NCBI RefSeq assembly: GCF_901000735.1
Contig: NC_081545.1
Span: forward strand, 7,059,540-7,123,539
DNA length: 64,000 nucleotides
Direction: 5' to 3'
Source: Corylus avellana
Taxonomy: Eukaryota > Streptophyta > Magnoliopsida > Fagales > Betulaceae
Numbering within the stretch: the first letter of the stretch is position 1; every line of letters begins with the position of its first letter. The translations under genes and the position numbers were made by a program. Below are positions 40,201-61,085 of this stretch, piece after piece. A model generated the notes under the pieces. That model did no database searches and had not been told where the DNA came from. It worked only from the letters and a program-made list of their open reading frames with translations.

Positions 40201-42087
40201 TTTGTTTTTGTAATTTGTATGTTTCTATTTTCTGGATCGATCATGGGCTATTTGTATTTTCTTTATTATTTTTAAGTTGGATTTCATCTAAAACACTAGG
40301 ACTTAGAAGAAAAAAAAAAAAAAAAACACTAAAAGCAGGCCCAAATCACTAACACAAGGCCCAAAATATTTTCAAAATCATTATGAGACCCAAAGAAGGC
40401 CTAAAAGTCCTAAATAGGCCTAAAAGACTCATTATTACGCAAATAGCGGTCGATAACCACAATAACCACATGGATAACAGTTAATAATCAATTATGCCGA
40501 TATAATTACCTAAAAGTGATAATTATTTAGTGCAGATGGAGATGCAGTTTTTGCTAATACCTAGTCATGAGTACTGGTCCCGAACAAAGCCGCAGACAAA
40601 ACGCCTTCAATATATGACTTCCTCAAAGTCCAATTCCTAGCCTTCCTAATCTTCAGCATTTTTTTATTCTAAATTTTTTATCTTTCAACTTTCTGGGGAA
40701 CCAAACAGAAACCACCGAATCAAACCAGAAATCATCTTTCACTCACCGAACCGTCAAGGTCCAAGCACTCGGGAGGTGGGTCCCGCCTCTGGTGGCGCCC
40801 ACAATACATGCCGAAGAAGCAGTTCAGGGACAGTACGCCTCGGAGGAGCTTGGCCTTGCATTACTTGCAGGCTTGCAGCGGTGGTAAGCGGCGAGGGGTC
40901 CAGCTGGGCTAGTGTTTCTAAAATCACAGAGTGGGAGAAAGAAAAACGGTGGTAGTAGGGAAAGATTGAGTTGAAAGCAATTTTTGTGGTGTACAATAAA
41001 TAATTGCGACTATTCAAATGTTTTATCAACATCCTGCGGCCACCCTCAGATTAATCATAGTGTAGGGTTTCCGAGTGGGAAAAGATGCCTTAATGAATGG
41101 CTCTTGCCAAACGTAGCCATATATGGTCCACGAACTCTTGCACATGTACATGGAGTCGTTATTCAGCTGTCGTATTCCATTCCACCTAGGTTCCCAACTT
41201 TGATCATTTATGGCTCAGACATTGTTTTATCAAAATTACTAAAATGTATTTTTTATCTATTCTGATAAAATAATGATTAAGTGATTAAATTTACATATAT
41301 TTTATTAAGTATAAGCTTAAAAATCTTAGATATATAAGTGGTAATTTAATTTGGTATATCATTGATATGTTGAGATTCTTTAAGGTTTATAGGGATTTGT
41401 CTTTATTTTGAAAGAATTTACAAAGTTAAAAAGCATATATAGTACCTTGACCAAACAGATTTATGTTGAAATTTCAAAAAATATTTTAATATGATTTTAG
41501 CATTCCCCTTTAAAGATATTTAGGAACGGACCTAACATTCTAGGTGGATGAGGCCACATGTGTCACTTTAAGTTGGAATATGAAGTGAATTAAAAGGTCA
41601 TGGGCCATGGCTAAGGCCTCAGCCCTACATTACCTGCAGTCCTTGCTCAAACATCAAAGCCACTATCCTCAAGGCATTCCTCTAGAGTTTATGGCCACCA
41701 TGCCCCTAGCTATGAGGTTCTGAGCCTTCCTTTAGTGACGTAAATATGAATAAATTATTAAATCATCATTTATTTGAGTTAAAACTCCTACTGATGAAAA
41801 CTATCCATAGAAAATTGGCATGAGCTGCGGAATGTTTGACGCGCTTGAGGGTAGAATCTTGAGTGTCTTTCAGTAATTGGAAAAGCGTAAAGTGCTTCTT
41901 AACAAAGTAATGGTTGCACACGTATTGGCCCATAAAAAAGTAACGTCTGATTCATTCAAGGAATGCTAAACCCAACGGTCCAAAATACTACTTGAGCACG
42001 ATATCTACAAGCAGCTTGGCTACTCTACCATATGATATCAAATGTTTGGTCTACTAGAATCTTTGCATTAGTGTCATGCATTATTGA

Positions 42088-46411
<4,324 letters not shown>

Positions 46412-46511
46412 NNNNNNNNNNNNNNNNNNNNNNNNNNNNNNNNNNNNNNNNNNNNNNNNNNNNNNNNNNNNNNNNNNNNNNNNNNNNNNNNNNNNNNNNN
46501 NNNNNNNNNNN
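46412..46511. other. Assembly gap (100 N) at the U1/U2 junction
   Basis: An unknown-size placeholder lying exactly where the second copy begins. Confidence 0.95.
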
Positions 46512-48505
46512 ATTTTCTACCTGATTTAGTATAAGGATTTTTTTAATTTATCATTTTCTCTCTATAAATAAAATTTTATATTATATTATTATATTACAAT
46601 TCAATATATATACATGCTGTAGTCTACACATTCATCTCCGCTTCCGCACACTCTCTCTTTTCTCTCTATTATTCTTTTTCTATTTTATAACTCCCATCAT
46701 ATATTTCTACATTAGTACATTACTTTTGTTTTTGTAATTTGTATGTTTCTATTTTCTGGATCGATCATGGGCTATTTGTATTTTCTTTATTATTTTTAAG
46801 TTGGATTTCCTCTAAAACACTAGGACTTAGAAGAAAAAAAAAAAAAAAACACTAAAAGCAGGCCCAAATCACTAACACAAGGCCCAAAATATTTTCAAAA
46901 TCATTATGAGACCCAAAGAAGGCCTAAAAGTCCTAAATAGGCCTAAAAGACTCATTATTACGCAAATAGCGGTCGATAACCACAATAACCACATGGATAA
47001 CAGTTAATAATCAATTATGCCGATATAATTACCTAAAAGTGATAATTATATAGTGCAGATGGAGATGCAGTTTTTGCTAATACCTAGTCATGAGTACTGG
47101 GGAGGTGGGTCCAAGCACCTCCCACCGAATCAAACCAGAAATCATCTTTCACTCACCGAAGCGTCAAGGTCCAAGCACTCGGGAGGTGGGTCCCGCCTCT
47201 GGTGGCGCCCACAATACATGCCGAAGAAGCAGTTCAGGGACAGTACGCCTCGGAGGAGCTTGGCCTTGCATTACTTGCAGGCTTGCAGCGGTGGTAAGCG
47301 GCGAGGGGTCCAGCTGGGCTAGTGTTTCTAAAATCACAGAGTGGGAGAAAGAGAAACGGTGGTAGTAGGGAAAGATTGAGTTGAAAGCAATTTTTGTGGT
47401 GTACAATAAGTAATAGCGATTATTCAAATGTTTTATCAACATCCTGCGGCCACCCTCAGATTAATCATAGTGTAGGGTTTCCGAGTGGGAAAAGATGCCT
47501 TAATGAATGGCTCTTGCCAAACGTAGCCATGGTCCACGAACTCTTGCACATGTACATGGAGTCGTTATTCAGCTGTCGTATTCCATTCCACCTAGGTACC
47601 CAACTTTGATCATTTATGGCTCAAACATTGTTTTATCAAAATTACTAAAATGTATTTTTTATCTATTCTGATAAAGTAATGATTAAGTGATTAAATTTAC
47701 ATATATTTTATTAACTATAAGCTTAAAATTTTTAGATATATAAGTGGTATTTTAATTTGGTATATCATTTATATGTTCCATTCTTTAAGGTTTATAGGGA
47801 TTTGTCTTTATTTTGAAAGAATTTACAAAGTTAAAAAGCATATATAGTACCTTGACCAAACAGATTTATGTTGAAATTTCAACAAATATTTTAATATGAT
47901 TTTAGCATTCCCGTTTAAAGATATTTAGGAACGGACCTAACATTCTAGGTGGATGAGGCCACATGTGTCACTTTAAGTTGGAATATGAAGTGAATTAAAA
48001 GGTCATGGGCCATGGCTAAGGCCTCAGCCCTACATTACCTGCAGTCCTTGCTCAAACATCAAAGCCACTATCCTCAAGGCATTCCTCTAGAGTTTATGGC
48101 CACCATGCCCCTAGCTATGAGGTTCTGAGCCTTCCTTTAGTGACGTAAATATGAATAAATTATTAAATCATCATTTATTTGAGTTAAAACTCCTACTGAT
48201 GAAAACTATCCATAGAAAATTGGCATGAGCTGCGGAATGTTTGACGCGCTTGAGGGTAGAATCTTGAGTGTCTTTCAGTAATTGGAAAAGCGTAAAGTGC
48301 TTCTTAACAAAGTAATGGTTGCACACGTATTGGCCCATAAAAAAGTAACGTCTGATTCATTCAAGGAATGCTAAACCCAACGGTCCAAAATACTACTTGA
48401 GATTTTTCAGGTAGCACGATATCTACAAGCAGCTTGGCTACTCTACCATATGCTATCAAATGTTTGGTCTACTAGAATCTTTGCATTAGTGTCATGCATT
48501 ATTGA

Positions 48506-53022
<4,517 letters not shown>

Positions 53023-54848
53023 CGGAAGAAATGTCCTCTATGTATGCAAGACTACAAGAAAAATTTGAGTGAATTGTTGAACGCCGATGCCGCATTGCAT
53101 CATAAAAAGAAGGCCAAGAAAATTCTTGGCAACTTCCCAGCGGGAGTGAAGAAGATAAGAGTGGGACCCATCCACCGCACCATTTCCCTCATTCTGTCAC
53201 CCCCCCCAAACCTGCCCTGCCCCCCCCCCCCCTCACGTTCCTACTTGGAAATACTTAACCCAACCTGGAACCCACAAAGTCCACCACCCACAATTCTTGA
53301 CCTCCACACTCATCGGCAAATCCCATGGTCTTACACGAGAGTACGCGGAACATTCCCCGGTTGACCAATGGGGATCCAGAATTTTCCCTCTTGGGAGGAT
53401 TTTTTTATGAATAAAAAAATAAAATTAATTAAAAATATTAAAAAAAATAATTAAATATAAAAAATGACAAGCCCCTATTTATAGATATGCTCTTTAAATT
53501 TGATCTCTATCACTAGAACCATAATCGCACTTTGTTTTTTCTTAAGCAAAGATCTTTGGACAAATTTGCTAAATCTACTTCAATATCAGGTCGTTTAGAA
53601 CTTGATCGGAGCTCAATAAAATCGTTATTTTTCTCGATAATCTCAAATAATTACAATTATATATTTATACAAAGTTACAATAAAAATATGAAACAAAAAC
53701 TATATAAATTCATAAATAATTAAATATAAAAAGAATTATATTGTGTCTTGTACAGTTGCTCACTTGCACGGTTGGTCTTTTTTTTTTTTTTTTTTTTTTT
53801 TTTTCTTTTCTATTTGTCTTGTACAGTTCATTGCACCCTTTTTATTTGTTCAAAACCTTTTTTTAATTTCTCTTCTAACTATGCACGCTGGTCGGCTTTC
53901 TTTCTTTGTTTTCAAAGCCTTTTATTATTATTTTTTTTTCTATTTTGTCTTGAGAGTTGAAGGTTGTCCCATCTCCAAACACTTGAGGCTACACGACACA
54001 AATGACAAAACTCACCATTTTGAACTATTCATCATCTTCTACCTTTCATTCTTCTGAAACAAGCAAGTTTCTAAAATTTTTCTAAAACTTTTTAAATTTC
54101 AACTTAATAACCAGCGTCGATGGTGCTGAAGCATGAGGATGGAGGGCATAATCATGGCTGAGGGAATGCATAATAATGGCATAAATTTTTTTTTTACTAT
54201 GGTAAGGGAGATTTTTAGGAGTTGAGAGTGGGCATATACCAACCCTTGACCCCCCTTGGATCCGCCCTTGCGGTTGACACATCACTACTCAATGTTACAT
54301 CCATGGCCACCTCACACCCCTAATCTCAAGATTTGTGGGGTCAAAAGATACGTTTCAATAGGACCTAGTCAGTATAAATAACAAGGGAGACCTCACGTAT
54401 CAGTAGGACTAGCAAAACAGGTACTTGACACAACTCGATTACGACCCCATATTTCCCACCTCTCGCCCCTAAGGGCATCCTTGTTATTAAAGACCCCTCT
54501 TGACAACCTTGAGATTGAATTCAACCTCGACATTTAGAACCTACCAACTCCCACCTAGTTAGACTTAGGTATTTGGCCTAAGAGTTTGAAATGACCTGAT
54601 TACCCTTGAAACCGAATCCACTGGCTATGCTGCTGAGCATTTGACCAAATTTCTGAACTACGAACCCACCCCTGAGTTTTCATTTCAGACATTCCAATGT
54701 TTCCTGATATCTCCTTGCAATTTTCCTAACACTTGAGGAAGGGGGTGGGGGGGGATTTCAGTTTCTAGAACTAGGCTACCACTTTTTATAGTTAGGTGAG
54801 TTATTATTAAGGTTACACTTAAAATTAGTAGTGATGCTTTTTCGCACG
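53023..54848. other. Upstream region of locus E and retroelement-like spacer
   Basis: No convincing gene. Notable only for a C-run (53220-53231), a poly-T run (53777-53804) and, from about 54230, moderately GC-rich sequence that may belong to the retroelement ending at 58001. Confidence 0.45.
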
Positions 54849-55690
54849 ATCAATAGCAAGCCCGGCAATGTTGTCTTCTTCTTCCAACCCTATTCCGTAG
54901 GACTCAAGCCCAACTCTAGAAGGCTCAGGATCCCGACTCCGACTTCAATTTGGAGATGGAGGAGGCGGAGGAAGAAGCCATTTCTGACGAGTCATTAGCT
55001 CACAGATCTGCTTAGGATGTTTCAGCTGAGGCACTAACAGCGACGACGCCCGATTTTCTTACGACCGCACACACCTCAGGGTCGCCAAAGCGGAGCGTCG
55101 ATACAACTCTCTCTACAGCGGCTGCAACATCATTGTAGAGAGAAGGATGGATATGCCCATCGTGGGCCAGCCGCCATCGAATTAGTTCGAGAGTTTTTAC
55201 GCAAACCCACTTGCCCTTTAGCACGATGACCGGCTTGTATACCACGTGATGATCAACCGAGTTCTTTCGATCAAGAATCTCGCCATTGTTACGTAGGATA
55301 GGGTTCTTTACCTTTACACCCTTCTGACTATGAGCACCATCGACTACAAGCGCCACAAACACTGAGAGCTGCACCAGGGTTGACGTGCAGCTAAAGTAGC
55401 CTCCTCCTCTACAATAGCAAGCGACTTTGATCTCGAGCGCATCTACAGCACACTCAGTGGATTTCAGCAGTCCGTAGGTAGTTTCACCTCGGAGCTTGAG
55501 AAACTATTGACGGCTTTCCAGACAACATTCCAGGATCACTCCAGCAGGTTCACAGTCACTTGACAGGATCCATGCTCAACGTGAGAGATTACGGCATTCA
55601 TAGCCCAAGCATCAACCTAGGAAGAGTGAGCCCTCGTGCGCAAGGCACTCGGTTCGAAGACTAGCGGATCGTAGAAGACCTCGTTGATAG
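54849..55690 (+). pseudogene. Degenerate retroelement ORF (possible plant transposon protein)
   Basis: A plus-strand reading with several stops gives AERRYNSLYSGCNIIVER, then ESFYANP, then MINRVLSIKN. These recall the opening of the putative plant transposon protein domain found in Athila/Tat-type elements (ERYNSL..., EFYAN...). A second stretch near 55440-55560 reads GFQQSVGSFTSELEKLL. The longest intact frame here is the minus-strand 55012-55374 (120 codons), which I do not recognise and regard as a shadow. Confidence 0.35.
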
Positions 55691-55970
55691 GACGATTTCT
55701 ATAGATTTTTGCTTGGTTAGTTGTTTGTATGTATTTTGCTATGCTTTGTGATGGCAATTTGTATGCGATTGTTTCTTTTCTTTTCTTTCTTTCCTTGGAT
55801 TTAATTATGCATAACTAAACCTTACTAATCTTTTCAAGACCATATGTTTCTTTCAAACCGTTTTCTTTTATCCAAACTTTTAATTGTTTTTGAAACCCTC
55901 TCCACCAGGAGGATCTTGTTTATTACTAAAACCAAATTTCGATGACGAAATTGTTTTAAGGAGGGGAGAG

Positions 55971-58001
55971 TGTAGTACCCCGATAAAAACAACCATTTTA
56001 TTTTGGGACTCATATTTCATAAAACCCAGTTTTAAAACAAAAGACCGAAGCCCTCGTACTTAGCTGAAAAGCCTTAAGGCAAAACCTAAATTTCCACCTT
56101 TTTGACCGTACACACGCTAGGGTTACCAGATGTACGCCTTTGTTTTTGGTGAGGATGTACGCCAGGGAACCACAATACGTACTCTCTGCAAAAAGTTCAT
56201 GGACGTACGCAAGGGAACCACCGTACGTATGACAGGGGACCACCAGATGTACGCTACTTTTGGGTTGACCACTATTTAATGACTGTACCTATGATGCACC
56301 CTTTGGACCATTGAGTAAATAGTACCGGACGTACGCCCCAATAGTACCGGACGTCTGCTACTTTTCTGGCCTATAAATACCAACCCCCTTGAACCCATTC
56401 TTACACCCCAGACTCTCTGAAAAACCTCTGTGTGAATGATTTGTGAGTTTTAATTTAAGAGAGAGAACAAAGAAAGCTTGGTGTTCTTGCCACCTCTCAA
56501 GGTAAACCCTTGCCCGTTTTTACACTCTCAATATTGTTCTTATTGCTTTATTAATGCTGTGAGTTTTCAAAAGACACTATGTCAAGCTTTTTACTCATTT
56601 CCTTACCAACCAAGAATGTTTTCAAAAGTGTTTCAAAAGCTTTCTTGATTCCTTGTATTGCATAATGATTGAGTTTTCTTACGTTTATTCAATACCCTAG
56701 AAGGGATATAGTAGCCTATAGATTTTGTAGAAACCTTAAAGCACCGTTTGGAGCTTTTGACGGATTGCCTAACTCACTAACCGAACGTACGCCCTCGAGC
56801 TTGGACATACGTAAGAAAACTCCACTCGCAGAAAGCTAGGCACCCGCCCTTAAGCCCCACTCACATGTATTATAGAAACTAGCAATCCTTTTGTTAGATA
56901 AGGCTTAGTATTTTACTCGTAAGGGTCCTCTAGACTGCGCATAACGATGTGTCGTATTTCGTTATAGTGAAATTTAGCAATGTCGAAGGATTCAAGCGAG
57001 CGTACGAGGTAAGTAAACACTTAAGAACACTTTCTTAGAAACGTGGGATATGTCAGTTAACTGACCACGCGTATGATATGAGCATGTCTACTTTTCGTAA
57101 TAACTTGGTAACTGCTTTAAAAACTAGTTGATAAGACGCATCGTATGACATGGGCACCAGTACGTGTGAAATAATGGTCATGGGCTTACTATATAGACTT
57201 CATTCTATGGTCAAGTGTGTGGGTGTGTGGGCTTTGGATCCAATGGTTTTGTGGCCGGTGCAACCATTCCCTAATGGTTGGTCACTATAGGACGTACATC
57301 ATTAGTGGTGTGGGTCACCCGAGCTCGGACTCGGTCGTGCCACTAATGGGATGGATGGTAGCGTACAATGGTCGAGGCACCAGCATTATATTACAGGTCC
57401 CTCGGGACAGCGCCAACCCTGCTGAGAAAGGGTAATATCTCGGGTTGATCATATATGAGAGTTATGACCTATAAAACACTAGTCTTTCTAAATTAAAATA
57501 CTTAGATAATTGCCGCCGGGAGTACACCACTCTTTTATATATTAACCAAACAATACTTTTATGGTGTATTACCGGCCAATACCTCTTTTTGAATATTTAC
57601 TAAAACTGTACATTTATTTCTGCTTAAATGGGCTCATTCCATACCTAATTGTGAGGTTTACTTACTTAGTCGTTAGACTTACGCTGTTATTACCATTTTA
57701 GGAAGTTTGTCACTAAAACCCAAGAGTGGCATGGGTGCAACTACGGACTTTGCTTTAGAATTTTCATGCTGCTATCAGGTTTGTTTTACATTATCGTTAG
57801 ATGCTCCATGTCTTTGAGTTTGAGGATTTTACTTATCCATTTGACAATTTAATAGTTTCTTAGATTTTATTTCACCTTCATATGCATTAACTCCGATAAT
57901 GCTTACAGGGGCGATTTCTCATTTAGCCACAAGTTGGTTAAACTGGAGTAATTGCTAGTAACCCTGCTAGGTTAGCTAATGTTGATTTTGGGGGCGTTAC
58001 A
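55971..58001 (+). mobile_element. 3' LTR (about 2 kb) of a Ty3/gypsy element
   Basis: Just before it lies the typical pol end and polypurine tract (tttcgatgacgaaatt...ttaaggaggggagag, to 55970). The LTR begins TGTAGTACCCCG and ends GGGGGCGTTACA, the inverted ends usual for chromovirus-like LTRs. TATAAATA is at 56372-56379. The first part is rich in gtacgc/cgtacg words (56100-56370). The pol body and 5' LTR are missing from the window. Confidence 0.8.
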
Positions 58002-58017
58002 TGATAGTTTTGTTTAG

Positions 58018-58909
58018 GAGGATAACTTCTATAAGAAGGTGGTGTAAACCACCTCCTTTGTGCCCACCAATGAGCATTTGACAACTAAGATTATTACACC
58101 AACTAAAATAAGATGCAAAACACATGATTAAAAATTATTTCTCCCAAAATCACAAAAACCCTCATTTTTCCCTCTCCCTCCCTCTCTTTCTTTCTCTCTC
58201 TCTCCGGCGGCAGCAGAGGTCTTGCTGTTGAAGACGTGGAGTCCAATACGCCGGAGTCCAGCCTAGATTTTGTCAGAGCCCCGCCCGACGCCGGAGACTA
58301 GACGCTAGTGCCTAGATTATTTGACGCTAAAACCAGATCCAAAAAGAACGAATTTATGCACTGAAACTTATAATTTCCTGCATGATCTTAATACTGATTG
58401 TTGTGGTTCTTTTCTCTTTTTTTTGCCTTTTACAAAAACAAAAATTTTGCCTCGACCAAACCAGATTTTTTTTCTTCGCCAGTGAGAAGGAGAGAGAGAG
58501 ATGGAGCACTGAAGAGAGAGAGAACTGGAGAGAGAGAAAGAGAGATTGAGAGAGCACCGGAGAAGTCTGGTCCCCGGCATCTTCTCCGGCAGCTTTGGGC
58601 TTCACTCCGGCACCTTCAACGGCAGCTCTAGGCTAGGCTTGGCGGTGGTCGCTGCTGCTGCCAAAGAGAGAGAGGGAGAAAGAGAGAGCACAGAGAAGTG
58701 AGGAGAGAGAGAGAGAGAGAGAGAGAAAATGATGGGTTTGAGAAGAATTTTTATTTTTATTTTTATTTTTTTTAATGCTGGGGGGAGAATGGATTTTAAT
58801 CTAGTGCTTTTCATCTCATTTGAAAGTGTGTGATTTTCCTAGTTGTCAAATGCTCATTGGTAGGCACAAAGGAAATGGTTTACACCACCTCCTTATAGAA
58901 GTTATTCTC
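58018..58909. mobile_element. Mutator-like non-autonomous element, perfect 9-bp TSD
   Basis: Terminal arms of about 70 bp: gaggataacttctataag...gagcatttgacaacta, and their complement at the right. TTTGTTTAG flanks both sides (58009-58017, 58910-58918). The interior is GC-rich with GA/CT tracts (58200-58700; gccggagtcc, ccggcagctttggg), unlike its AT-rich surroundings, and may be captured gene leader. It inserted 8 bp beyond the LTR end. Confidence 0.8.
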
Positions 58910-58918
58910 TTTGTTTAG

Positions 58919-59442
58919 ATACCAAAAAATGATTGTCAAACCTTCCTTATGTTTTGAGTGTGTACTAATAGGGTACAATCAAGCAAAAGGAATCAAATAA
59001 CCAACTATTGATTGGCATTGTAATGTTACACCAGAATAATAGATGGTGTATGTATAAATATAGGATTTAGGATTTAATTGAGGAATGAGAAACTTGATTT
59101 AGTAAAAAACCTATGCAACGAACCTTGGCTCAACTTCACTTAACTTGATTCTTTTTTTTTTCTTTTTCTTTTTTTTTTTTAGCAAAAAAGGTAGGCTGGA
59201 GAGGCCAATTGTGGCTATCTTACCTAGGCGTGACCATAGTAGCACCTATCCGTTGGGAGCCGCATAAGAGGGGCCTAGACGGTGAGAACTGCAGACGCTC
59301 CCGCAAGTCCGACTGAGCCATACCACTTGACTTGATTCTTGCTTGTGAATAAAACTGCTCAAATTCCCAGCCCACTAAAAAAAACAAAAAAAGGAAGGCT
59401 TGTATCAAAGGAGATTATATTCAAACTTGAAGTAAAAATATA
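58919..59442. repeat. Intergenic block shared with 32880-33270
   Basis: Second copy of the block downstream of locus C, here interrupted by a SINE. Confidence 0.55.
59153..59329 (-). mobile_element. tRNA-derived SINE with 10-bp target duplication
   Basis: On the minus strand the 5' end has tggctcagtcggacttgcgg (box A-like) and gcagttctcacc (box B-like), and the 3' end has an A-rich tail. ACTTGATTCT flanks it (59143-59152, 59330-59339). The related block at 33110-33125 shows the empty site. Confidence 0.65.
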
Positions 59443-59933
59443 GGGTTAAATTCACTTTACTCCCATGAAGATTCAGGAGTTTTTCAATTCAAACCCCAAT
59501 GTTTAAAAATTGGCAATGTACCCCCCTAATGTTTCAAAATTTTTCAATTCAGACCATCCGTTACTAATTTTCTTCTAATTGGACTAAAATCATCCCACGT
59601 GCGTCTCACGTGGAATTTTGATGCCCTCTATTTCAATTTTGCCCTCATTAAAACCTATGAAATTACGTAATTACCCTCAATTTCATAGGTTTTAATGACG
59701 GTAATTACGTAATTTCATAGGTTTTAATGAGGGCAAAATTGGAATAAAGGGCATCAAAATCCCACGTATGATGCACGTGAAATGATTTTCATCCAATTAG
59801 ACGGAAATTAGTAACAGAAGGTCTGAATTGAAAATTTTTAAAACATTAAGGGGGGTACATTGCCAATTTTTAAATATTAGGGTTCGAATTGAAAAACTCC
59901 TGAATCTTCAGGGGAGTAAAGTGAATTTTTCCC
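59443..59933. mobile_element. Long hairpin MITE (Mutator-like), perfect 9-bp TSD
   Basis: The 491-bp element is almost one inverted repeat with arms of about 240 bp (gggttaaattcactttactccc...attttgatgccct and complement). It is flanked by AAAAATATA at 59434-59442 and 59934-59942. The middle repeats cataggttttaatgaggg and complement. It is non-coding. Confidence 0.85.
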
Positions 59934-59942
59934 AAAAATATA

Positions 59943-60621
59943 AGAATAGCAAAAGAAAAAGAAATTACAATCACCAGCAGATACAATTACCATAGAGAAG
60001 TTTCGAGTAAAGGAATAAATATTTAAATCTTACATATAGATTACTTCGCAATGACTAAAATAGAATAACAAAAGAAATTATAATCACCAAATACAGTTAC
60101 CATAGAGAAGTTTCAAGTAAAGTTGTTAACCCAGCTCATAAATAAGAGGATTTTGGAAAAATAAATTAGAGATCAAATCTTTGGGTCAAGCCTACAATTA
60201 GGTGGGGATTTGTCAATGAACTTAGATTAGGTTTGGTACGCAGAATAACTATTCCATTAAAAAAAAAATAGTTTTTATTAGGAGTAGAAGAATATAGAAT
60301 AGCATTGGTGCTACTTGCTATAGTATATAATAAGGATTTAACACTTGCAGCAATTCCTTAATTTAAGGAATAGTCATTCTCTCACCCGCTACAAGAATTG
60401 TTATTCCAAAGCTATTTCATTCCATGTTCTTTAATTTTCAATAGAAACTATTCATTTTCTTAATGGAATAGTTATTCGTCATACCAAACTAACTTTCGAA
60501 AATAGATTTTTGACTCTTTTAAAGTAGAATTTCTAAAGTAAGGGCAAATGGCCTAAAAAAGTTGAATTAAATGTCCCAATTCGAAATTTTGGAAAGATGT
60601 TGAGGTACTAAAAAGCATTTA
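59943..60621. other. Spacer including shared 3' flank
   Basis: 59945-60130 matches 34720-34800 and contains a local tandem duplication (attac/ttataatcacc...ccatagagaagtttc). No gene after that. Confidence 0.45.
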
Positions 60622-61085
60622 GGAGTAACTTCACTTTAGACTCCTGAATTACCACGCGATTTGACAAGTAACCCTCCAAACTTCAAAACCTTTCAATTTG
60701 AACCCCTGAACTTTCAATTGCAATGAATTTGAACCACTTCGTCAGATTTTAAACGTTAAAAGTAAGACATAACGTTTATATCCCTGACTTTTTTATAAAA
60801 TTTCAAATTAAAAATTAAAAAAAAAATTATTATAAAAAAAAAATAAAAAATCACAAGGTGACCCACGGTTGGGCCACCTTGTGACCTTTTTTTTTTCATT
60901 TTTTTTTTAATAAAATGAAAATTAAAGGGTAATTTTGTTTTTTTAGGGATTCTAAATGCAAAAATTGACGGAGGGGGTAAATTGACTGTAAATGAAAATT
61001 TAGAGGTTCAAATTAAGAGCTTTTGAAGTTTAGGGAGATCTTGTCAAATCGCATAGTAATTCAAGGGTTTAAGTGAAGTCACCCC
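60622..61085. mobile_element. Mutator-like MITE, diverged
   Basis: Arms of about 130 bp: ggagtaacttcactttagac...cgatttgacaag and the complement of cttgtcaaatcgc...aagtgaagtcacccc. Flanks aagcattta and aaaaattta agree at 7 of 9 bases. A small internal hairpin (tcacaaggtg ... caccttgtga) lies at 60851-60883. It appears older than the element at 59443. Confidence 0.65.

Noticed and set aside
55012..55374. 120-codon minus-strand frame
   Set aside because: The plus strand gives degenerate retroelement-like sequence, so this frame is more likely its shadow.
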